64,000 nt of DNA, from NCBI RefSeq assembly GCF_900103215.1, contig NZ_FNGV01000001.1, positions 186,001-250,000 on the forward strand, in the 5' to 3' direction. The DNA comes from Kriegella aquimaris (GTDB lineage Bacteria; Bacteroidota; Bacteroidia; Flavobacteriales; Flavobacteriaceae). Both the position numbers and the translations under genes were made by a program. Below, piece after piece: positions 17,083 through 25,473 of this stretch (position 1 is the first letter of the stretch; every line of letters begins with the position of its first letter). Under the pieces are notes generated by a model. That model had not been told where the DNA came from and did no database searches. It saw only the letters and a list, made by a program, of their open reading frames with translations.

Positions 17083-18096
17083 TTAAAAAAGAATTACTGT
17101 CTTCCCAATGCTTTTACTTGATTCTTGCAGTCTATGCGCTTCTTTTAAGGTTTCAACCGTAAATCCGTTTAAGGTGGTCGATAATGTTGATTTTAAAGTT
17201 CCGTTATCCAATAGATCGGCAACATGATTTAAAATCTCGTGCTGTCTGTCGATATCTTCCGTATTGAACATAGAGCGGGTATACATCAATTCCCAGGAAA
17301 AGGTGACACTCTTAGCTTTTAAGAGGTCTAAATTCAGTGGTTTACTACTTCCCGTAATGGAAACAATGTGCCCTTGGGGCTTAATAATTTCTGCAGCAGT
17401 TTCCCAATAACCCTCTAGGTCTACAAAATCAAGAATATAGTTCACTTGGCTGTGCCCTATTTTTTCCAGTTCTTCCTTTAGGTTGTGGTGATTGACCACA
17501 TAATCAGCGCCTAAATCTTTACACCATTGAATGGAATCTTCACGGGAAGCCGTTGCGATGACGGTTAAATTTCCCAATTTTTTGGCCAATTGTATGGCTA
17601 TGGAACCAACGCCGCCGGCGCCGGCCAGTACCAGAACTGATTTACCTTGGTCTTTTTCAGGATTGATTTTGATACGGTCAAACAAAGCTTCGTAAGCGGT
17701 TAAACTCGTTAATGGCATCGCAGCAGTTTCGGCAATACTCAAGTTTTTAGGCTTCTTGCCGACGATACGTTCATCTACCAATTGAAATTCGGCATTGCTA
17801 CCACTACGCGTTAGGTCTCCAGCATAAAAAACTTCATCACCAACCTTGAACTTGGAGGTCTTCTCCCCTACGGCTTCCACAATACCAACGGCATCCCAAC
17901 CAATCACTTTTGGGGTTTCCAATTCCTCATCTTTGGCCGCATTTTGCCTAATCTTAAAATCGACCGGATTTACAGAGTTGGCCTGTACTTTTACCAAAAG
18001 GTCGAAGCCTGAGGGAGTTGGTTTTTCTGTTTCAAAGGCTATAAAACTATTCGCTTCTGAAATGGGTAAAGACTTTTTGAATCCTATTGCTTTCAT
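17083..18096 (-). CDS. MDR-family zinc-type alcohol dehydrogenase-like protein
   Basis: 337 residues with GroES part VKVQANSVNPVDFKIRQ, VIGWDAVGIVEAVG, FKVGDEVFYAG and a nucleotide site LVLAGAGGVGSIAIQLAKKL, then VNYILDFVDLEGYW. It belongs to the zinc-binding-alcohol-dehydrogenase/QOR branch that lacks the metal ligands. Second gene after the nitroreductase (25-bp gap). A dead paralogous fragment lies at 8737-8845. Confidence 0.85.
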   Translation of the reverse strand: MKAIGFKKSLPISEANSFIAFETEKPTPSGFDLLVKVQANSVNPVDFKIRQNAAKDEELETPKVIGWDAVGIVEAVGEKTSKFKVGDEVFYAGDLTRSGSNAEFQLVDERIVGKKPKNLSIAETAAMPLTSLTAYEALFDRIKINPEKDQGKSVLVLAGAGGVGSIAIQLAKKLGNLTVIATASREDSIQWCKDLGADYVVNHHNLKEELEKIGHSQVNYILDFVDLEGYWETAAEIIKPQGHIVSITGSSKPLNLDLLKAKSVTFSWELMYTRSMFNTEDIDRQHEILNHVADLLDNGTLKSTLSTTLNGFTVETLKEAHRLQESSKSIGKTVILF

Positions 18097-18121
18097 TTTC
18101 TTTATTTTTTTAAATTTTATT

Positions 18122-18796
18122 CTATCTCCAAGTTACGATATCTTCAATGTTTCTCCTTGATTTCGCAAAAGGTGGCTCCACTTTTCGATACCCAAAAGCT
18201 ACCATAAACGATAAACCATATTTTTCGGTGTCAATACCGAACTTATCTCGTAAGACTGTTTCTATTTTTTGTTCGTGGAATCCTTCCATCGGGCAACTGT
18301 CAATTCCCCGTAAAGCCGCGGAAGTCATCATATTACCCAATGCAATATAAGTTTGTTTGGAAGCCCAGTCGAACATTTTTTTATCGGAATCTAAATTAAA
18401 ATCACGCTCTTGGAATTCTCTATAAAATTTAGAGTACCCTTCAATCATATCTTCAGGTAATTGTTTTACATCTTTCATCATCGACTTAATGTAATCTGAA
18501 TTCCATTTTGTCATCGGTGCCTTCATGCTCAAACCCAGAACAAAATGACTAGCGGTATCAAGTTTTAAGGGTGCCCCCCACGCCACTGGCTTTAATAATT
18601 CACGTAACTCCTTATCTTGGACTACGATAAAATGCCAAGGCTCAAAACCAAAAGAGCTGGGGGATAAATGTGCGGTTTCAAGAATAAAAGCCATATCGTC
18701 ATCAGAAACTTTTTTGGTGGTATCAAATTCCTTGGTGGCATGTCTATATTGAAATGCATTGATAATTTCTTCTTTAGAAACGTGCGGTGTATTCAT
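18122..18796 (-). CDS. NAD(P)H-dependent nitroreductase-family flavoprotein (NfsB-like)
   Basis: 224 residues with the FMN-binding start FQYRHATKEFDTTKKV, LETAHLSPSSFGFEPWHFIVV, the lid helix region, KQTYIALGNMMTSAALRGIDSCPMEGF and YGLSFMVAFGYRK. NfsB-type enzymes reduce nitroaromatics, quinones and related electrophiles by two-electron transfer. First gene of an operon with the MDR gene. It is preceded by -7 box 18841-18848 and direct repeat 18869-18906, a strong member of the proposed regulon. Confidence 0.85.
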   Translation of the reverse strand: MNTPHVSKEEIINAFQYRHATKEFDTTKKVSDDDMAFILETAHLSPSSFGFEPWHFIVVQDKELRELLKPVAWGAPLKLDTASHFVLGLSMKAPMTKWNSDYIKSMMKDVKQLPEDMIEGYSKFYREFQERDFNLDSDKKMFDWASKQTYIALGNMMTSAALRGIDSCPMEGFHEQKIETVLRDKFGIDTEKYGLSFMVAFGYRKVEPPFAKSRRNIEDIVTWR

Positions 18797-18840
18797 CTTT
18801 TATAATTTATATATTTACTTGTTATTTTAATTAGCTGTTG

Positions 18841-18848
18841 CAAAAATA
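18841..18848 (-). promoter_or_regulatory. -7 promoter element TATTTTTG of the nitroreductase gene
   Basis: An exact TAnnTTTG match on the minus strand, exactly 20 bp from the direct repeat at 18869-18906. Confidence 0.75.
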
Positions 18849-18868
18849 AAACCACCTTGAAGTAATTC

Positions 18869-18906
18869 TAGAGTATAAAAAGAGGAGATGTATGTACAAA
18901 TAAAGG
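18869..18906 (-). promoter_or_regulatory. AraC-type direct-repeat operator (nitroreductase promoter)
   Basis: Plus-strand reading: TAGAGTA-taaaa-AGAGG (18869-18885) and GTATGTA-caaat-AAAGG (18890-18906), with a 21-bp period. It is of the TATGTA/AAAGG sub-type shared with the site at 22662. Confidence 0.7.
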
Positions 18907-19020
18907 TTTTTTGGGATATTAGACTTATAATATTCCTTAATCAAGCCTTAAATACCCGAATATCGCCACCGATTATACTATAATTTAAGATATTGCCCTT
19001 TTATAGTACAAGTTTTTATT

Positions 19021-19650
19021 TTATTCAACCCACCTGAAAGTTAGGTTGATCCTGGGTTGGATATTCTTTGTAGTTTTTGGAATCCTATGTTTCCAATTTT
19101 GTTGGGTAGCTCCTTGCATTAGCAACAAACTGCCGTGGGATAGTGGAATGTCAAGTCGCTTTAAATCTTTACGCGTAGCGTGTTTTAGTTGAAAAGGTCT
19201 GGTTTCCCCAAAGGTAACCGAACCTATAACCGTATTTTCACGAAGTTCGCCTTGATAATCTTGGTGCCAATCCACGCTGTCTTTTCCGTCTCGATACAAA
19301 TTCAGCAAACATCGCGTAAATTTTATATCGGCCTCCTGCTCTACCCGCTCTTTAATAAAAAGCAACTCACTATTCCACGGATGTACTTTCTTTGCACTCC
19401 CGGCGTAGGTTAAGGTTTTGGCCGTATCACCATACCAAGCTGTCAATCGTGGTAAATCTAACTCTTTGCCATAAATGGTCATATAATCTTGTTGCCATTC
19501 CGTATGTGCCAACAAAATTTTGTACAGTCGGTCGCTTTCTGAAGCACTGAAGAAATTTTCGTAAAAAGTAATATCCGCTCCCGGTAAATCAAAACTTGTT
19601 TTCTTTACTTCATCAGTCGAAAATAGGTCTATATGACTAAATAAGTCCAT
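19021..19650 (-). CDS. AlkB-like 2OG-Fe(II) oxygenase
   Basis: 209 residues matching the AlkB fold: RLTAWYGD near residue 69 (nucleotide-recognition region), NLYRDGKDSVDWHQD with His129 and Asp131, distal His188 in WKHRIPK, and RINLTFR (Arg200, Arg206) for 2-oxoglutarate. The HxD motif is HQD rather than the usual HSD. AlkB enzymes demethylate alkylated DNA or RNA bases, which fits an operon that handles reactive electrophiles. Last gene of the operon headed by the aldo-keto reductase; 50 bp after the YhdH-like gene. Confidence 0.85.
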   Translation of the reverse strand: MDLFSHIDLFSTDEVKKTSFDLPGADITFYENFFSASESDRLYKILLAHTEWQQDYMTIYGKELDLPRLTAWYGDTAKTLTYAGSAKKVHPWNSELLFIKERVEQEADIKFTRCLLNLYRDGKDSVDWHQDYQGELRENTVIGSVTFGETRPFQLKHATRKDLKRLDIPLSHGSLLLMQGATQQNWKHRIPKTTKNIQPRINLTFRWVE

Positions 19651-19700
19651 AATATTTTATACTTAGCATCCGTAATAAGTAGTTATTCCTGAACCCAAAT

Positions 19701-20696
19701 TTATGATTGCATATTTACTACAGTTCGGCCCTTTAATTTTCCATCGAGCATCAAATTGATTTTTTCATTCAATTCATGAAGTGTTATTTCGGTGCAATTA
19801 TCAGCGAGATGGTCGGGTTTCCAATCCTTTGCTAATTTATCCCAAACAAGCTCCCTATAGTCCAATGGGTAATTTTGAGAGTCGATACCAATTAGAGCTA
19901 CACCCTTTAAAATAAAAGGGTACACCGTTAAATCGAGCTTCGGGGAGGCTACATTACCACAACAGGTCACTACACCCATAGCGTTTATTGATTTTATGAT
20001 GTTCTCAAGAATGACACCACCTACCGTATCAATACCTCCGGCATACAAAGGTCTTAAAAGGGGTTTTTTATCCATTGCTTCAAAATCTTTGCGTAGCACT
20101 ATCGTTTCGGCTCCAAGATTTTCTAGGTAAGCTTTGGCCGTCTCTTTGCCGGTAATCGCGGCAATGCTATACCCTAGTTTTCTTAAGATAGAAACACTAA
20201 GTGAACCCACCCCTCCTGTCGCGCCCGAAACAGCAATTTGTCCATCTTCAGGTTTGACGGTTTCGAAAAGCCTTACTACTGAAATGCCCGCGGTTAATCC
20301 GGCGGTACCGAACATCATCGCTTCTTTCATGGTCAAATTTTTAGGAAGTTTCACCACCCAAGCCTCGGGCACACTAATATATTGCCCGAATCCCCCGCTT
20401 GTGTTCATTCCCAAATCATAACTGGTAACAATAACCTTGTCATCGATTTTAAATTTGTCAGTTTTTGAAGTGACTACAATACCCACCGCATCAATGCCAG
20501 GAGTATGCGGATACTTTTTTGTAACTCCTTTATTTCCGGTTGCAGATAAGGCATCCTTGTAGTTTAAGGAGGAATAGTAAACCTTGACCAATACATCTCC
20601 CTCTGGTAAATCACTTGTTGACTTTGATTTTATTTCACGTATAAAAGTTCCATCCCGTTCCTCAACAACAAAGGCTTTGAATTCGCGGTGTGTCAT
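19701..20696 (-). CDS. yhdH: YhdH/YhfP-family quinone oxidoreductase (acrylyl-CoA reductase-like)
   Basis: 331 residues that follow the YhdH/AcuI pattern: VKVYYSSLNYKDALSATGN, HTPGIDAVGIV, VTSYDLGMNTSGGFGQYI, FGTAGLTAGISV, VSGATGGVGSLSVSILRKLGY and GIDTVGGVILENI. The family includes the NADPH-dependent acrylyl-CoA reductase. Alternatives within the zinc-free MDRs are unlikely given the collinear motifs. Third gene of the AKR-SDR-YhdH-AlkB operon. Confidence 0.85.
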   Translation of the reverse strand: MTHREFKAFVVEERDGTFIREIKSKSTSDLPEGDVLVKVYYSSLNYKDALSATGNKGVTKKYPHTPGIDAVGIVVTSKTDKFKIDDKVIVTSYDLGMNTSGGFGQYISVPEAWVVKLPKNLTMKEAMMFGTAGLTAGISVVRLFETVKPEDGQIAVSGATGGVGSLSVSILRKLGYSIAAITGKETAKAYLENLGAETIVLRKDFEAMDKKPLLRPLYAGGIDTVGGVILENIIKSINAMGVVTCCGNVASPKLDLTVYPFILKGVALIGIDSQNYPLDYRELVWDKLAKDWKPDHLADNCTEITLHELNEKINLMLDGKLKGRTVVNMQS

Positions 20697-20736
20697 GATT
20701 TTTTGTTTTAACTTTCTTATTATTTTCTCGTATTCC

Positions 20737-21531
20737 TTATAAAATTGACCGTATCAATCCGCCATCTACCCGTATGGATGCTCCGTTTGTTGCGGAAGCC
20801 AATTCACTCGAATAATATACAATAGTGTTCGCAATTTCGTCAACTGATGCAAAACGTTCTATTAGTGAAGTCGGACGCATGTTTTTAAAGAAATCGGCTT
20901 CTACTTCATCTACGGAGATATTATCGGCCTTTGCCAAATCTTCAATAAATCCGCTGACACCCTTGGATTTTGTCGGGCCCGGTAAAATGGAGTTTACGGT
21001 AACGTTTGTTCCTTTTGTCAGTTCAGCCAATCCCCTACTTACCGCCAATTGCGCTGTTTTGGTCATTCCGTAATGAATCATTTCCTCGGGAATGAAAACT
21101 GCGGATTCACTAGAGATAAAGATAATCCTTCCCCAGTTTTTCTTCAACATTTTGGGAAAGTACTGTCGCGCCAAACGGATACCGCTCATTACATTCACCT
21201 CAAAAAATTTAAACCAATCCTCATCCGGAATATCTGCAAAGGCCTTGGGTTCAAAAATTCCGGTATTATTGATTAAAATATCGACCTCTGGCAGTTTTTT
21301 TAGCAAACTATTGATGTCTTCTACTTTGGAAAAGTCAGCTGCAATACCGGAAACATTGGCATTTTTAATTTCAGCTTTTAGTTTTTCGACTGCTGCATCG
21401 ACAGTATCTTGCTTTCTACCGTTTATTATCACTTGGGCACCTTCATTTAAAAATCGCGCTGCGGTGGCATAACCTATACCGGCAGTGGAGCCGCTTATAA
21501 ATACAAGTTTATCTTTTATTTTTAAGTCCAT
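20737..21531 (-). CDS. Short-chain dehydrogenase/reductase with NNTG motif
   Basis: 264 residues: SGSTAGIG (13-20), AADFSK, NNTG (88-91) in place of NNAG, FISSESA (Ser140/141), Tyr154 and Lys158 in YGMTK, and LPGPTKS. The C-terminal VDGGLIRS is typical of SDRs that use small carbonyl substrates. NNTG is an uncommon but tolerated variant. It lies 18 bp after the aldo-keto reductase and 40 bp before the YhdH-like gene. Confidence 0.85.
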   Translation of the reverse strand: MDLKIKDKLVFISGSTAGIGYATAARFLNEGAQVIINGRKQDTVDAAVEKLKAEIKNANVSGIAADFSKVEDINSLLKKLPEVDILINNTGIFEPKAFADIPDEDWFKFFEVNVMSGIRLARQYFPKMLKKNWGRIIFISSESAVFIPEEMIHYGMTKTAQLAVSRGLAELTKGTNVTVNSILPGPTKSKGVSGFIEDLAKADNISVDEVEADFFKNMRPTSLIERFASVDEIANTIVYYSSELASATNGASIRVDGGLIRSIL

Positions 21532-21549
21532 TTTCTGTTTTTTTAGGGT

Positions 21550-22500
21550 CTATAAATTAGCACTGGCAGTTTCTAAAAGTTCTAAATCGGCCGCATCTAG
21601 ATTTAATTTAGGGGCGTCGAATAAAGTTTGTAGTTGGCTTTGACTAGTTGCACTGACTATTGGAGCGGCAATATGCGGTTTTGCCAACAACCAGGCTAGG
21701 GCAACCGTTGCCGGTTTGCTTTTGTGTTTGTCGGACACGGTATCTAAGGCCTTTATAACGCCCAACCCTTTTTCGTTTAAATACTGTTTAGCACCTTCGC
21801 CGCGTACACTCTTGCTCAAATCGTTCTCCGACCGGTATTTACCGGTTAAAAATCCTCCTGCCAACGAAAAATAGGGCATGACACTGAGTCCGTACTGTTC
21901 AACCAAGTTAGCATATTTAGTTTCATAGTTTTGGCGCTCTACTAAATTGTAATGAGGTTGTAGGGCTACATAATTGGGCAAGTTATTTTCTTCCGAAGCT
22001 TTAAAAGAAGCCGTTAATCTCTCCGGCGATAAGTTTGATGCCCCAATGTGACGTACTTTTCCGGCTTTTATGATTTCATCGTAGGCTGACAGGGTTTCTT
22101 CGACGGGCGTAACTTCATCGTCAAAATGTGTGTAATACAAATCGATATAATCTGTTTGAAGACGTTTCAACGACTCGTCTATAGATTTTAGAATATGCTT
22201 CTTGCTGATGTCATTTGGATGCTCCTTCGTCTCCGACCCCACTTTAGTTGCAATGACTATTTTATCTCGATTTCCGCGGGCTTTCATCCAGTTCCCAATT
22301 ACAGTTTCAGATTGACCACCAACGCCATTTACCCACCAAGAGTAGGTATCTGCCGTGTCAATAAAATCGAAACCGGCATCTATGAAGGCATCCAATATTT
22401 CAAAGGACTGTTTTTCATTCAGTGTCCAACCAAAAACATTTCCGCCAAAATTGATGCGCGCTACTTTTAAGTCTGAATTCCCTATAGTTACTTTTTTCAT
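21550..22500 (-). CDS. Aldo-keto reductase
   Basis: The ATG at 22500 gives the canonical start MKKVTIGNSDLKVARINFGG; the longer frame adds 15 atypical residues. The catalytic tetrad is complete: Asp48 and Tyr53 in DTADTY, Lys86 in IATKVG and His125 in YYTHFDD. Later motifs are HIGASNLSPERL, SLAGGFLTGKY and PATVALAWLL. AKRs reduce aldehydes and ketones with NADPH. First gene of the AKR-SDR-YhdH-AlkB operon and divergent from the AraC gene at 22766. Its promoter carries the best match to the shared direct repeat. Confidence 0.9.
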   Translation of the reverse strand: MKKVTIGNSDLKVARINFGGNVFGWTLNEKQSFEILDAFIDAGFDFIDTADTYSWWVNGVGGQSETVIGNWMKARGNRDKIVIATKVGSETKEHPNDISKKHILKSIDESLKRLQTDYIDLYYTHFDDEVTPVEETLSAYDEIIKAGKVRHIGASNLSPERLTASFKASEENNLPNYVALQPHYNLVERQNYETKYANLVEQYGLSVMPYFSLAGGFLTGKYRSENDLSKSVRGEGAKQYLNEKGLGVIKALDTVSDKHKSKPATVALAWLLAKPHIAAPIVSATSQSQLQTLFDAPKLNLDAADLELLETASANL

Positions 22501-22633
22501 GTTTTCTTTTTTAATTACTTTTTTAAATGTACACTTAAAACCCAAGACATTTTTTGAGGTTTTTCTTTACCAAAATATGGGCTTCACTAATAAGGCGCCT
22601 TTCTTTATTATTGCTTGCACCCTAATGATATAA

Positions 22634-22641
22634 CAAATATA
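22634..22641 (-). promoter_or_regulatory. -7 promoter element TATATTTG of the aldo-keto reductase operon
   Basis: An exact TAnnTTTG match on the minus strand, exactly 20 bp from the direct repeat at 22662-22699. The implied leader is about 127 nt. Confidence 0.75.
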
Positions 22642-22661
22642 GGAGGCGACACCCATGTTAC

Positions 22662-22699
22662 TTATGTATAAAAAAAGGGTATTTATGTACTTTTAAAGG
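22662..22699 (-). promoter_or_regulatory. AraC-type direct-repeat operator (aldo-keto reductase promoter), best consensus
   Basis: Plus-strand reading: TTATGTA-taaaa-AAAGG (22662-22678) and TTATGTA-ctttt-AAAGG (22683-22699). The two units are identical in all 12 defined positions and 21 bp apart. The element lies in the intergenic region shared with the divergent AraC gene. Confidence 0.8.
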
Positions 22700-22739
22700 T
22701 TTTGATCGGTCAACGTATATTTTATTGGTGATTTTTGTA

Positions 22740-22747
22740 TAGTTTTG
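22740..22747 (+). promoter_or_regulatory. -7 promoter element TAGTTTTG of the AraC 2 gene
   Basis: An exact TAnnTTTG match on the plus strand, 18 bp upstream of the ATG at 22766. The shared direct repeat ends 40 bp upstream, so this promoter does not have the regulon geometry. Confidence 0.5.
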
Positions 22748-22765
22748 TTGCAAAATTAGCTGGAA

Positions 22766-23650
22766 ATGCAAATATTGGAGACCTATAAACCTTTTGAAAT
22801 ACAAGAATTGGAATTGACCGAGTGGAAACCACGAGCGGTTAAGAATAATTTTTTTGAACTGGTGTTAGTAAAGGAAGGGGCAGGAACCCAATGCATTAAT
22901 TACAATGAATACACTTTTAATAAAGGCAGCGTGTTTTTGCTTCCACCCTTAAAATGTCATTCATTCGACATACAAGTACCTTCACGTTTTGTTTTTCTAA
23001 AATTTACCGACTCATTCTTTAAAAATACCGACCGGCTTTCAGTAGATAGCAATGAATGGTTCAAGGAAGCCTCTTATGTACTTTCCAACTACAACCAATT
23101 ACCTGGAGATATTATTAAGAGTGATATCGACAGACAGCATCTCGACAGGCTTCTCGCCATAATACTGCAAGAGTCACGCAATTATGGAGAAGACTCCGTT
23201 ACCCTTGTTAAAAGCCTAATGAAAAGTATTTTGGAAATACTTATCAGAAACATTAGAAAGGGAAGTTTTTTTGAAGTACATCAAAATAATACGGATGAAA
23301 GGATTACCAAAATGCTGATTTATATCAACGAACACATTGATAAGCCTGAAAATTTAAAGGTCGACCATTTGGCCAATGTATTTTTAATGTCGACAACCTA
23401 TGTCAGCGAATTTTTTAAAAAGCAAGTAGGCATGTCGTTGCGTGAATATATTATCAAGGCCAAACTAAGATTGGTTGAAATTCGGCTACTAAATTCCGAC
23501 TTTACGTTAACAGAAATTGCAGATGACTTAGGTTTTACGGACGTAAGTCATCTCTCCAAAACTTTTAAGCGCTATACGGGAACTTCCGTTCGTGAGTTTA
23601 AAAATAATGGAGAGTATATGCTCTTAAAGCGTAGTTCATGCACAGTTTAA
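22766..23650 (+). CDS. AraC-family transcriptional regulator 2
   Basis: 294 residues. The N-terminal cupin-like sensor includes FFELVLVKEGAGTQCINYNEY and VFLLPPLKCHSFDI. The C-terminal DNA-binding domain has HTH motifs LANVFLMSTTYVSEFFKKQ and LTEIADDLGFTDVSHLSKTF. It is paralogous to the AraC at 13562, with nearly the same recognition-helix pattern (YxSExFKK and TDxSHLxKTF). It is divergent from the aldo-keto reductase operon, whose promoter carries the best direct repeat, so it is the likely activator there. The ligand is unknown, presumably a toxic carbonyl or a related signal. Confidence 0.85.
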   Translation: MQILETYKPFEIQELELTEWKPRAVKNNFFELVLVKEGAGTQCINYNEYTFNKGSVFLLPPLKCHSFDIQVPSRFVFLKFTDSFFKNTDRLSVDSNEWFKEASYVLSNYNQLPGDIIKSDIDRQHLDRLLAIILQESRNYGEDSVTLVKSLMKSILEILIRNIRKGSFFEVHQNNTDERITKMLIYINEHIDKPENLKVDHLANVFLMSTTYVSEFFKKQVGMSLREYIIKAKLRLVEIRLLNSDFTLTEIADDLGFTDVSHLSKTFKRYTGTSVREFKNNGEYMLLKRSSCTV

Positions 23651-23826
23651 CGAAATCTTTCAAGACACACTTTACGGTCTTTTCCCTGACTAAGTTACTA
23701 TGTCACTGTATACGATTGGAAAGGCTGCACCTCTACGTCTAATTTTGGAATCTAGTTGAGGTAGCTTTTGTTTTCCTTGATGTATCGGATGATCAATCGA
23801 AAGAACTCCTGTGAAAACGGTTACGC

Positions 23827-24288
23827 TTATTTAAGTAACGTAACCTTGACGGCATTCATGCCTCTCATTCCTTTTTCGAGTTCAAAAGAAACCTTGTCGT
23901 TTTCGTTAATCTCATCTACCAAGCCACTAACGTGTGTAAAGTATTTCTCTTGGTTTTCTGAATCGATGATAAACCCAAAGCCTTTAGAGTGATCAAAGTA
24001 TGAAACACTGCCATTTCTGACCGGATCAAATTCTTCTTTATCGCTTTCCAGAGTTTTTGGAACTCCTATTACAATACTTTCGGCCTCTACTTTGATTTTT
24101 TTGGATGGATCTGGAGGAGTATCGGTTAGGTTACCATTGTGATCCACGTATGCGAATTCAATACCTTTTTTGCCACTCTCTTTGGCCTGCGCCTTTCGCG
24201 CTTCCATTTTCTTACGCTTCTCTTCTCTTTTCTTTAAACGCTTTTTTTCTTTTTCACTTTTATTATACGTCTGCTGCGATTTTGCCAT
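23827..24288 (-). CDS. Cold-shock-domain protein with basic N-terminal extension
   Basis: 153 residues. Residues 1-40 are very rich in Lys, Arg and Glu (a probable coiled or RNA-binding extension). The C-terminal about 65 residues form a cold-shock domain with NGSVSYFDHSKGFGFI (RNP-1-like) and KYFTHVSGL (RNP-2-like), then NDKVSFELEKGMRGMNAVKV. Typical of the longer Bacteroidota Csp proteins that bind single-stranded nucleic acid. It is transcribed alone from a -7 box at 24324-24331. Confidence 0.9.
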   Translation of the reverse strand: MAKSQQTYNKSEKEKKRLKKREEKRKKMEARKAQAKESGKKGIEFAYVDHNGNLTDTPPDPSKKIKVEAESIVIGVPKTLESDKEEFDPVRNGSVSYFDHSKGFGFIIDSENQEKYFTHVSGLVDEINENDKVSFELEKGMRGMNAVKVTLLK

Positions 24289-24323
24289 TCTTTTTCTTAA
24301 GCTGTTTTTAATTAATAATCTAA

Positions 24324-24331
24324 CAAAGATA
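24324..24331 (-). promoter_or_regulatory. -7 promoter element TATCTTTG of the cold-shock gene
   Basis: An exact TAnnTTTG match on the minus strand, giving a leader of about 30 nt before the ATG at 24288. Confidence 0.55.
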
Positions 24332-24492
24332 TTGCTTTCCGTTGAACTTATGAAAAAGCTTGACCCTTACCTCCTAATATTAAAGGTTTTATCTTAATAT
24401 AAAATCTAATTTCTTAAGTCTGAAACCTTAAATTAACACATTCAAAAGATTAACATAAAATACTATATATCAATTTATTAAATTAAAATTTA

Positions 24493-25464
24493 TTACTCAG
24501 AATAGACCTCAATTGAATTAATTTCGGGAGACCCGCCTCTATTTGCACAACCAGCCGCTATATAGATCAATCCTTTATTTATAACGGCATTTGTACCATG
24601 GCGTCCTTGGTTTAAGAATGCCTTTTTTTCCCACACATCAGTTTTTGGGTCAAAAGCATACATCTGATTATTTGCCAATTTCTCACCTGTTTCGCCGCCC
24701 ACATAATAGACTTTATTATTCAATTGAACAGCCCCTCCTCCAGCAGATGGAGCTGGTAAAGCGGAAGAATAGGTTGCCCATTTTTCAGTCTTAAAATCGT
24801 AATAGTCTACTTCATTTTTTACCGTTGAGAAAAAGGCCGTGAAGTTGCCGGGTTCATGATAACTAGTATTCCGACCGCCTAAAGCAATCAGCTTGTTTCC
24901 AACAATAACGGCACTGCTATGGTCCCGAATGTTCGGAGCGTCATCTAAGACTGTCCAAGTTTTTTTTACGGGATCGAACACGTCGAACATCGCATTAGTT
25001 CCGCTGGTGTGGCCGAAAGTAATGCCATTAACGATATAGATTTTATTTTTGTAAACGGCGGCACCGGCTCCTCCTCTTCTTCTATTTTCGGGTATTTCAA
25101 AAACTTTGTCCCAACTATTGGTTTTAGCGTCAAAAGCATACACGTGGGTTAAGGGTTGCTCTTCAGGATATTTTCCTGAAAGTCCACCCACAACGTAGAT
25201 TTTCCCATTAACTGAAACGGGAGTCAAATGATGTATTTCCAGGGGAGTGGGCGCCATGGCTTTCCATGTGTTTTGTTTAACATCATATTTCTCTACCGGT
25301 TTAATTCCTCGCCCACCCACGAGATATAACCCATTATCATGGGCTACGAAACCACATTCATGACGTTTTGTGCAATCTTCTTGGGGTTCAAGCGTCTTCC
25401 ATTGCGCATGAAGCGAGGTGGAAACGATAAGTAAAAACGAAAAAAAAGAAATAACTCTTAACAT
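24493..25464 (-). CDS. Secreted Kelch-repeat beta-propeller protein
   Basis: A signal peptide (MLRVISFFSFLLIVSTSLHAQ) is followed by about six Kelch blades, recognisable as repeated GGxxx...YD...W motifs: LYLVGGRGIKPVEKYDVKQN, IYVVGGLSGKYPEEQP, IYIVNGITFG, LIALGGRN, VYYVGGETGE and IYIAAGCANRGG. Exported Kelch propellers can be mutarotases, oxidases or binding proteins; the catalytic residues of none of these are evident. The gene starts 9 bp after the upstream carbohydrate-binding-like gene, so they form an operon. Confidence 0.8.
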   Translation of the reverse strand: MLRVISFFSFLLIVSTSLHAQWKTLEPQEDCTKRHECGFVAHDNGLYLVGGRGIKPVEKYDVKQNTWKAMAPTPLEIHHLTPVSVNGKIYVVGGLSGKYPEEQPLTHVYAFDAKTNSWDKVFEIPENRRRGGAGAAVYKNKIYIVNGITFGHTSGTNAMFDVFDPVKKTWTVLDDAPNIRDHSSAVIVGNKLIALGGRNTSYHEPGNFTAFFSTVKNEVDYYDFKTEKWATYSSALPAPSAGGGAVQLNNKVYYVGGETGEKLANNQMYAFDPKTDVWEKKAFLNQGRHGTNAVINKGLIYIAAGCANRGGSPEINSIEVYSE

Positions 25465-25473
25465 ATGCTAGTT

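Noticed and set aside
22662-22747. AraC 2 promoter as a fifth member of the -7/20-bp/direct-repeat set
   Set aside because: The plus-strand -7 box (22740-22747) is 40 bp from the end of the repeat and the repeat points the other way, so the fixed geometry is not met. Autoregulation remains possible.
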